Shown: one piece after another, positions 57,401-64,000 of the stretch
Layout of the letters: each line of letters opens with the position of its first letter
Numbering within the stretch: the first letter of the stretch is position 1
NCBI GenBank assembly: GCA_030248065.1
Contig: JASAMV010006842.1
Coordinates: forward strand, 1 to 64,000
DNA length: 64,000 nt
Origin: Rhynchonema sp. JSB1_4
Lineage: Eukaryota > Nematoda > Chromadorea > Monhysterida > Xyalidae
Direction: 5' to 3'
Notes under the pieces: generated by a model
The model's input: the letters and a program-made list of their open reading frames with translations, nothing else
What the model was told of the DNA's origin: nothing
The model's database searches: none
Program-made: the position numbers and the translations under genes

Positions 57401-60400
57401 ACCGGAATCTTGGCGCCCGGAACCACCTAAAGCTAGTTGTTTGCGCGCAAGGATTATTCTTGGCTTATTATAAAGTGGGTGACACAGTGAAACGGCACGG
57501 GTGAAACGACCGTGTATTGGTTGGTCGTACGATGACCATACGCGAATCCACCCCTCTAATGTTCCTGCAATGTCACGGGGGATATTTGGGGATTTTTTCA
57601 AATTGAACCAGGTTTTGACAAGCACCTCGCATTCCTATCAGTGAGAAGAATGAGAAGCGTGCGTGTGCAGAAGTTTCATCCTGAATTCTACGCAAACAAA
57701 ATGGTTCGGGGTTCGTATTACTGTAGTATTACATGCTTTGCGTGTGAAATCGATTTATTTTACAACACACACATACACTTCCGATAAATAAAGCTGATAA
57801 ATGGAAAAGAAAATAAGTGATTGTCAAAACCTGGTTCGATATGACAAAAAATCGCCAGAAACCTCCCTTGACAATGCAGGAAAAATACGGGGATGGATTC
57901 TCATATGGTCATTCATTGCGCGACCAATATATAATCTCACGACTTAGGCATGTGTCACTTCATTTCCACGCTTCACATGGCAAAATGTTTTATCTCGTCC
58001 TGTAAATATATCTGCACGCTAAATTAGCGACGAAAGCGCCGGATGGAGAATTCAACCGAATTTGTCTGCCAGACTCTCAGAACCACAAAATCCGCACCCA
58101 CCTTCAAAACATCGTCCCTCTGCACCAATTCAATGCTAATCAATTCCTCATGCATTATCCTACTGGTCTGCTCGTCATACTTGACCAGCACCGCCTCTTT
58201 ACATTGCAGTGACATCAGATGACTAAGCGCTTCCGAGGTCTTGCCCTGCAAAAATTCTTTGTTTAAGATTCCAACATAACCCATTCATGCAGTGCTTTGC
58301 GGCAAATATTTTTAACACTACGGCTCCCGGATCATGTCACCGTAAAGTGACAAGGGTCGGTCACCTGGTGTGGGTGTGCCAAATATGAAACATCAGCCAT
58401 CACCTTAGCAACGTGTTCCATCCATCTGCCGAGCGCAACAAACACAATCAACATCGGCGGCACATCAAAGAAAGTCATCGGACTCGCTGGCCAATCGAGC
58501 GCCACGGCCGCCACCAGCACCGCAACTGATAAATGATGATGATTAGTTTTGTGTGTTTTTTTAAATTTATTTCAACCATTTTTGTCCCAACTATCAGTGC
58601 GCGTGGCAGCACACAACAACAATGTCATTTCCGCGTGTAACATCATCAGAAGAATCACAGGTACAAATCCGGTCTCAATCTTGGTGATCATGCACATGGC
58701 CTGTTTCGAATTGAGAATATTTCGAGATACCCCTAATAATTTGACCAATACCAGAGAACTAACGAAAACGTCACGCTGGTTGAAATTAGTGGCATCAGCA
58801 AGAAAAACTCGAAAAACAACCTTTGACATACACAGTCACGCGAAGCACGACAAGACCGGACCAATCACAAAGTTTGAAACAAACCCATTAAGAGCTGTTT
58901 TCATGCGATTTTTATACTATTTTCTCGTCTCCAATGAGTAAAACTCCATAAATCTAACCCGAATAAACATATGCGATGCTGGTTGCCAGCACAATGAGCA
59001 CGTCCATCGTTAGACTGCCGTGTTTGACGGCGCGATACGAGGCTGCGTAGAATTGACGTGCACCAAGCAGCTGAAACATTAGAATGTATTGGTCTATGGT
59101 GAAGATGGCCTTCAAGGGTTTTGGGACTCGGATTTATATTATGAGCGCATTTTTTTACTCGACAACCTTTATTCTCTTTATTCTACTAAGTATCAAACAT
59201 TCCCAGCGAAAGCTCTTCCAGCTGATGTTACACACGTGACGTAATAGACTTGCACATATGGACAGAGAGCAGTATCGTTTCGTTATTCAGGGATTGTCAA
59301 AAATAAAATTCGACGAAAAATGGATTGGCATTAAACTGGGTGCTGTCGGCACGTATCCCACACTAAGTTGACTTCGGTGTTATTGTACCTTGCAGTGACG
59401 TCGTTGAGAGAGGGCGGCAATATTTGTAAATATTCACCACATAAGGACTCACAATAAAGAGGCCACACGGTGTCTAAAACTCAAAAAGGTTAGATACCCC
59501 AATGCCGCTGGCAGGGAATTACGGATACCAGGCAGGAGGGGGTACCATGCCCCCCAAACGACCCGCTGTTATCACGTACATGGTAGTAACCTCTTTGTAA
59601 CAATATTTCAGTCGCAACTTCCTCGGCGCTTTTATGGCTTTTATTCGCAGCTTCTCAACAGGATTACCTTTCATACACCTTTTTAGCGCATAATGCGTCA
59701 AATATACACTATTTTGGGCGGTGCCCAATTTTGGCTCGGAAAAATATAAAAAAACCGTTTTTTCCAAAAAACGGTTCTTTTCCAGTAATTTTTTTCCAGA
59801 AAAATTGCAACTATACGTGTCATCACACGAAAAAATGCCCCTGCCCGACCCAACCTGCACCGGTGTGCACAACACGAACAGCAATAGATTATCAACGCTG
59901 ATGCCGGGATGCAGAACAGCAATCTGATTCTGGGGCTTCATGTGCGATTGACGGATCCAATGGAAGTAGACCATCACGCCCATCACAGGCACGCCAAACA
60001 GAAGCGAGAAAAAGAACGACTGACGCCATCTGATGAATGACTTTTTTTGCAAAAAATTACAAAAAATGATTCATGGATTGTTGAAATTGCTGAATTTCAT
60101 CAACATCGAACCTTCGAATTTCTTTCTTGTGCTCGAGCCCACGAGATCGCGAGTCTTTCGTGGCCAGCGTCGCATCGTAGCCGAGATCCTATAAGCGGAT
60201 CAGAGCTGATAAGAGTCAAATTACTGTTTGCAGCTCGCGAATTCTTATGGCAACAGGGATCATATCAACAGACACATAGGGTGATATTTTCGAAACGGTG
60301 TAAAGGTGAGTTGGGTGGAAAGCTCAATCGAAAGCTCGGTCGGTGTCAGCTCGGTGTAAACATGAAACATTGCCTGCTGTTAACGTGGAATGTTTCATGT

Positions 60401-63193
60401 TTACACCGAGCTTACACCGACCTTTACACCCAACTGAGCTTTGCACCGTTTCGAAAATGCCACCCATAAATGCAGATTTTCACGTAGGTATTTGAACAAG
60501 AGCAAAAACAAAACCAGTTATGCGCAATTCAAACGTACATCGACCATCTGAATGATGTCCCGTTGTCCGATGGCGGTTTGATCAAATCGAACAGTCGCCG
60601 AATTGGTTGCCAGTGCAACGGTGGCCGACAGCACGCCAGTGCGCGCGAGTAGGGCCGATTCGATGCGGGCAACGCACGATGAACAGGTCATGCCACTGAT
60701 CTGAAAGCTGTCGGGTGTGCAGTGTACGGTACATCTGTGTCATCATGGCACTGGCACGGCACCAGGGGTTTTTGCCACTAATGGTGGCTCATTGGGCCAC
60801 TAAAATTTTGAATGAGCCACTGCAAATGAGCCACCAATGCGCCACCGGCCCATTTTGAAAAAAAAACCTGCACGGCGCTCACGCACTGCACCCATGCGGG
60901 TAACCTTACGAGCAGTGCCACGACATTATCGAGAGTCTATACATGTTACATATAATTGAAACATTAGGTGTGTGTGTGTGTTCATTTGTTTACAACGTTC
61001 CTGCAGTCACATTTTGTTACCCGATTTGGTTCATCTCGCTCAGTTTGCACAAGGAAATACGATTTGTTCGTAGTGTTCGCGAGAAACGAACCCTTTATAA
61101 TGATAACGGACCCTTCATTATCTATGTATTATTGAGTTGGTGCCGACGCAATAAACTAACTAACTAACCCTTTATTAAAAAAAGCAAACAAAACAAACCA
61201 CGCACACACACGCACCTGCAGCTGCACGACCCCTGCACCGCCAGTTTGTCCCTCTTCAATCACACTGGCCGGGTATCCAAGTTCGGTCACATGATTGGCG
61301 ATTTGCTGCGGCAGAATCACGAACGAATCGTATTGCACTTCGGCCTTGCCCGCGATCAGCGCCACAAGCACGTTGCCGATGCCTGATTGGACAAGGGCAA
61401 TGAATTGATCGGCAGCCACCGACCGGGCTAAGACAAGGAATCGAACTTGGCAAGCAATTGTATGACGGAAATCTTTGTAATCACGGGATCAACAAATTAA
61501 TTGGATCAAGAAAAGTGCCCGACCTTCATAATAGGCTTGGTACGATCCGATACCGAACTTACGCGACTTCATAAATTGAGAACATACATCTCAATACTTA
61601 CTCACATAGTTTTGTCGACGTGTGCTAGTTGCTGGTAAATAAACAACTTCTATATTGCAAAAATTATACAGAAAAAATCGAAAAGTCAGATGTAGTTATC
61701 GATGTCGGATATGGTGATCGCATCAGACTGGTCCATGTAAGTATACATACATTATGCACCAATTCAACCCTACCCGATAACATAGTTTAGTCTCGTCCGT
61801 ACAAGAAATGTAAAAAAATTACTTATTTTTAAAAAAGGTCGGATTTTTTTTAAAGTCGCCCACTTTTTAAATTTGAAAGGATAGAGTATTTTCGACTTTT
61901 AGGCTCCCAAAGCACCCAAGCTTTGAATTTAACCTCAATTTACCCCCATTGCACAAAAAAGTTCACCATACAAATTTGGGGAATTCTCGGACGTGAAGTT
62001 GAAAAGCTTTTCTTTACATCCCTGGTCCGGTCAAAAGTTCGACTTGATCAATCAAAAATCCGCAAAACTCCGCCCACCATCGACTTTCTTCAGATTTCGT
62101 TCAATATTGGCCACACACGAGGCACAGGTCATTCCAGTCACACTCAGTGTACAAGTGTCATATTGCACGGCATTCGTGTCATCATCAGCGATGACAATCG
62201 CGTCTGTCTTTGTCACCAATTTGTGCTTGTCGTTATTGACATCATGTGGGGTGTCGATGCGAAGAACTGGCGGTGATGCACCGTTGTGATGTTTGGAGTC
62301 GATATGTTTTTGGGGCTCAGGCGAGGTGATTTGGGTTTGGTCGGTGGACGGGAGACTGGGCGAAGAGGGCACGCGAGGCTGGTAGTCGGGTACATCTGCA
62401 ATTTTATGTCATGTGTTGTTGCCTAGCGCGTAATAAGTATCAAGTTTATTTTGGTTGCACAATGACTTTATAAGAATTGGTCAAATTTTTTTCCTGAATC
62501 GTAAAGAGGGAAGTGACGGGGTGGTGACGTTGCGTTGCGTGACCGCACACAAAGCATGTAGTAAAGAGAATGTTTCAGACCTGCGGCAACGTGGTTGATC
62601 TGCTGGATTATTTTCAGGTGAAAATGTTTTGTGAGAATAACAAATAGCACAGTGGTTAAGAGTGACTGAACGTGAAAATCAGGATTGATTTGATGAATTC
62701 TTATATGGTCATTGTGCGACCAATTGTCATAGATCGAGAAGCTGCGTGTAGAAATGTCAAAAATGTTTCGGTTGCCGCCTAAATTTTTGGAATTCTTTTC
62801 ATATGTAATCAACTCACCAGTCTTGTCCGACCAATCACGACCAAGAGTAATTACAAAGACACTCAAAACAAGATAAAGGTTATAAAAAACAAAAATATCA
62901 CGCACGCGACCCGAAATTCGTCTCACGACGGCCACGCGACAGCCCAGAATGTGTATGAATGCTTGCAAATAATGAAACATCAGACACACACCTTGCACAT
63001 CAATCAACTCCGCATCATATCCCATATCGTCAATTGCCTCGGCCACGTCCTCCGCACTCCGCCATGCGAACGCATCATAGAGCACCGATGCACGTTTGTC
63101 AACCAAACTGACGTTGATTTGTTGGATGCCCGCTTTCGGCGACATGGTCTCCTCGATATTGAGCACACACGAGTGACATGTCATGCCTTCGAC
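45062..63193 (-). CDS. ATP7: ATP7-type copper-transporting P1B-ATPase, 24 exons, 5' start not found
   Basis: Membrane pump that uses ATP to move Cu(I) from cytosolic chaperones into the trans-Golgi or out of the cell. Exons in transcript order: 63193-62992, 62395-62078, 61382-61216, 60700-60539, 60188-60112, 60029-59855, 59070-58959, 58525-58404, 58245-58102, 57426-57310, 56503-56387, 55262-55131, 54787-54650, 52609-52481, 51741-51559, 50922-50703, 49834-49685, 49089-48947, 48537-48451, 48187-48068, 47327-47210, 46406-46298, 45831-45667, 45242-45062. The sum is 3588 nt (1195 aa plus stop) with all phases closing and GT-AG borders. Present are three heavy-metal domains with MTCxxC, TGEAMPV, the CPC channel motif, DKTGT, SEHP, GDN and [10 protein letters not shown]. 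Three metal-binding domains resemble nematode CUA-1 (three) more than human ATP7A/B (six). The first exon listed starts in phase 0 behind an acceptor, so at least a start exon lies upstream. The exon 17 acceptor (GAG) is the weakest. Confidence 0.95.
46563..46650 (+). repeat. Short TTAGGC repeat tracts
   Basis: TTAGGC occurs two to three times in tandem in three tracts, separated by related hexamers. In ATP7 intron 21. Confidence 0.75.
47521..47701. mobile_element. hAT-like MITE, 8-bp duplication CTACGCAT
   Basis: CATGGATTTTTTAACC...AAATAAACCCTG with perfect CTACGCAT on both sides and GCTACTAAATTT repeats. Related element at 56713-56952. ATP7 intron 20. Confidence 0.85.
49488..49680. mobile_element. 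MITE copy, AGGCAAMCNACRYCAACACG family
   Basis: Full copy in ATP7 intron 17, ending within about 5 nt of the exon 17 donor (49684). Confidence 0.75.
50139..50544. mobile_element. hAT-like MITE, motif GGTATCCGAGATTTTT
   Basis: CAGTGGTGTCGTTGGGG and inverse with partial 8-bp duplication CTTTGACA / GGTTGACA. GGTATCCGGTATC and GGTATCCGAGATTTTT repeats. ATP7 intron 16. Confidence 0.82.
51308..51485. repeat. Inverted repeat CGTTGCGATACACGCAAC
   Basis: Two arms containing ACATTTTCTCGCGCG and ATTGGCT blocks face each other in ATP7 intron 15. Probably a MITE; ends not exact. Confidence 0.55.
52917..54368. mobile_element. 1.45-kb foldback element in ATP7 intron 13
   Basis: Arms of about 350 bp starting TTCGCTATCTCTTGGTAGAG (52920-53260 and about 54025-54366), diverged by scattered changes. 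The loop has further inverted segments (CTGAATAWGATATTCAG-like near 53490 and 53805). Both arms keep similar open frames ([11 protein letters not shown]), which arm identity alone may explain. Confidence 0.75.
54405..54432. repeat. Poly-C tract of about 28 nt
   Basis: Homopolymer C directly right of the foldback element; length may be affected by sequencing error. Confidence 0.9.
55366..55638. mobile_element. MITE copy, TTGGTCGCACAATGA family
   Basis: Full length, opposite orientation to 1497-1771, in ATP7 intron 11. Confidence 0.82.
55676..55795. mobile_element. Partial MITE, GAAACATTCTGACGTGGCTG core
   Basis: Inverted core of the 3589-3775 family in ATP7 intron 11. Confidence 0.65.
55815..56309. 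mobile_element. TIR element with repeated AGCAAAAAGC motif
   Basis: GGCCGCTCTCTGACAAAAGC at the left and its exact inverse at the right. Inside both ends CTTTTTGCTTTTG and its inverse are repeated several times and form hairpins. ATP7 intron 11. Confidence 0.75.
56713..56952. mobile_element. hAT-like MITE, GCTACTAAATTT family
   Basis: CATGGAATTTTT...ATGAGCCCTG, inner TAGCAGCGTAAAGGCTACTA-type inverted repeats. Target duplication not clear. ATP7 intron 10. Confidence 0.6.
57521..57927. mobile_element. MITE related to TTGGTCGCACAATGA family
   Basis: Termini TTGGTCGTACGATGACCATA and inverse, but with a different inner arm (TGTCAAAACCTGGTTC). ATP7 intron 9. Confidence 0.65.
58404..60029 (-). 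other. ATP7: ATP7 exons 6-8: membrane helices 1-4
   Basis: Exon 6 gives [20 protein letters not shown] and [12 protein letters not shown], exon 7 [20 protein letters not shown] and [16 protein letters not shown], and exon 8 [11 protein letters not shown] and [20 protein letters not shown]. They align with ATP7B TM1-TM4 in order; the extra first two helices are typical of P1B pumps. A second AG 11 nt upstream of exon 6 is rejected because it breaks the frame. Confidence 0.92.
60279..60465. mobile_element. PIF/Harbinger-like MITE copy, ATA target site
   Basis: Shorter member of the 10332-10557 family, ATA on both sides, in ATP7 intron 4. Confidence 0.85.
60763..60870. mobile_element. Very short (108 bp) hAT-like MITE
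   Basis: CAGGGGTTTTTGCCACT...AAAACCTG with duplication CACGGCAC / CACGGCGC. ATP7 intron 3. Confidence 0.7.
61100..61168 (+). mobile_element. Non-LTR element 3' tail, (TAAC)n
   Basis: Second copy of the 34156-34232 tail, ending CTAACTAACTAAC, in ATP7 intron 3. Confidence 0.55.
62451..62723. mobile_element. MITE copy, TTGGTCGCACAATGA family
   Basis: Near full-length copy, same orientation as 1497-1771, in ATP7 intron 1. Flanks are TT rather than TA. Confidence 0.82.
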
Positions 63194-63262
63194 CTGGTTT
63201 TTTTGGGAGAGAATATGGGGATGAGGTTTTGGGGTTCGTCAATTTTATGAGGCGATGGTATA

Positions 63263-63497
63263 GTAAATTTCCAAATTCGCTGCCGCACAGTAAAGTACGC
63301 CACATAGTTAATGTCAGGTTCTAAACCCGAAAATCAACTTGTGAAACATTCGGACAGCCAACGCACACGCAGCTTGCCAGCCAGCCAGGCAGCTGCGCGC
63401 AATGTTTCAGAACCGCGCATGGTTAGCGTTCGGGTTTATAACTTGACATTAACTATGGGGCGTATTTTACTGTGCGGCAGCGAATTTGGAAATTTAC
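63263..63497. mobile_element. Tc1/mariner-like MITE, TA target site
   Basis: TIR GTAAATTTCCAAATTCGCTG with TA on both sides. Arms contain TTAATGTCARGTTMTAAACC-type sequence. Sits 68 nt upstream of the first ATP7 exon seen. Confidence 0.85.
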
Positions 63498-63780
63498 TAC
63501 ATCAATATTGGTTTTCGGATAGGTTGTGTCATCATCATCGCACACCAACGCACACCGGGTTCTATCCCATCTTATGGTAAACGAACAAAACAGTTATTCG
63601 TCAAACCGGACGATTTTACTATCACGTTTTGATATCGCGGTTTGATGTCATTTATCACGGACTGTCCACGCACTAGCGACAACGAACTTTGACAGAACTG
63701 ATGGTCCTACAGCAGAAAATCAGCTGCTGAAACACCGCCCTTCTGCGATGCGTCCATTTAGTTTCTGGTCGGTTTGTTGT

Positions 63781-64000
63781 CACCGTTCGGTTGTCGTGGT
63801 CTCATTGTTGACTGAAGATGTCCGACAGATCTTCTGCGCATTTGATCGGGTTACGCCACAGATCGATTGGGCTGCTCGTGGGATACGGGTCGGCTTTTGG
63901 AACGAAACAGATGTTCGACCGTGTCCGGCTCGGTGCAGCATCGAGGGCACACGTTTTGTATGTTTGGGTCGATGCGATTGCGATATGAGTTCAGCATGCG
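63781..64000 (-). mobile_element. Jockey-like LINE 3' end, runs out of the window
   Basis: About 95% identical by eye to 40227-40429 and longer at its 5' side ([20 protein letters not shown]). A 3-base insertion, a 1-base insertion and a Cys-to-Ser change in HLFRS suggest a dead copy. Confidence 0.8.

Larger units (their letters stand above)
56387..58245 (-). other. ATP7: ATP7 exons 9-11: actuator domain
   Basis: Exon 9: [14 protein letters not shown] and [10 protein letters not shown]. Exon 10: [16 protein letters not shown] then [10 protein letters not shown] with the dephosphorylation TGE. Exon 11: [20 protein letters not shown] and [16 protein letters not shown]. All phase-0 junctions. 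Confidence 0.94.
60112..63193 (-). other. ATP7: ATP7 exons 1-5: three heavy-metal-associated (HMA) domains
   Basis: Copper-receiving domains. HMA-a (exon 1): GMTCHSC with [10 protein letters not shown] Ser/Pro/Thr/Asp-rich linker fills most of exon 2. HMA-b (exons 2-3): [33 protein letters not shown]-c (exons 4-5): [30 protein letters not shown]. Exon 5 (60112-60188) is only 77 nt and completes HMA-c plus the HKKEIR linker to the membrane part; it was found by homology and phase. Confidence 0.93.

Noticed and set aside
62468..63184. 238-codon minus-strand frame as a separate copper-binding protein
   Set aside because: It is ATP7 exon 1 read through the intron; the donor at 62991 and phase to exon 2 support splicing.
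63750..63780. ATG near 63757 on the minus strand as the ATP7 start exon
   Set aside because: The short frame has no donor in phase 0, which the first recognised ATP7 exon requires.

Overview
The window is animal nuclear DNA, most likely from a bilaterian invertebrate. Evidence: two conserved animal genes split by many GT-AG introns, non-LTR retrotransposon 3' ends, and dozens of short inverted-repeat transposons. CpG is not depleted and the exons favour TCG, ACG, GCG and CCG codons. I cannot name the lineage. A few TTAGGC repeats in one intron recall the nematode telomere unit but are too few to be diagnostic.

Layout. (1) 1-16.1 kb: no gene I can support. It holds transposable-element remnants, including a 3.85-kb inverted-repeat element (1226-5076), nested small elements (5.85-6.58 kb), hAT- and Harbinger-like MITEs (9.8-11.4 kb) and a 1.74-kb foldback element (13.65-15.39 kb). 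(2) 16.35-41.59 kb, plus strand: a complete CLU/CLUH gene (clustered mitochondria protein) that I assembled as 31 exons with consistent phase throughout, 1547 codons. (3) 41.6-45.06 kb: AT-rich region between the two convergent 3' ends. (4) 45.06-63.19 kb, minus strand: an ATP7-type copper-transporting P1B-ATPase, 24 exons and 1195 codons, in phase, complete at the C-terminus; the initiating exon was not found. (5) 63.2-64.0 kb: a Tc1/mariner-like MITE and the 3' end of a Jockey-like LINE.

The two genes converge (CLU rightward, ATP7 leftward). They are not known to act in one pathway: CLU binds mRNAs for nuclear-encoded mitochondrial proteins, and ATP7 moves Cu(I) into the secretory pathway or out of the cell.

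The most unusual content is in the non-coding DNA. At least ten small-element families share one plan: CAGNG-type terminal repeats, G/C tracts, a family-specific short motif repeated inward from both ends, an AT-rich core and often a GCGCGC palindrome. For most I could read an 8-bp target duplication, which fits hAT-type transposition. In related copies all repeats of the inner motif have changed together. A second oddity is the octamer TGAAACAT, present about 42 times (about 2 expected by chance), in the middle of unrelated MITEs and right at several splice junctions.
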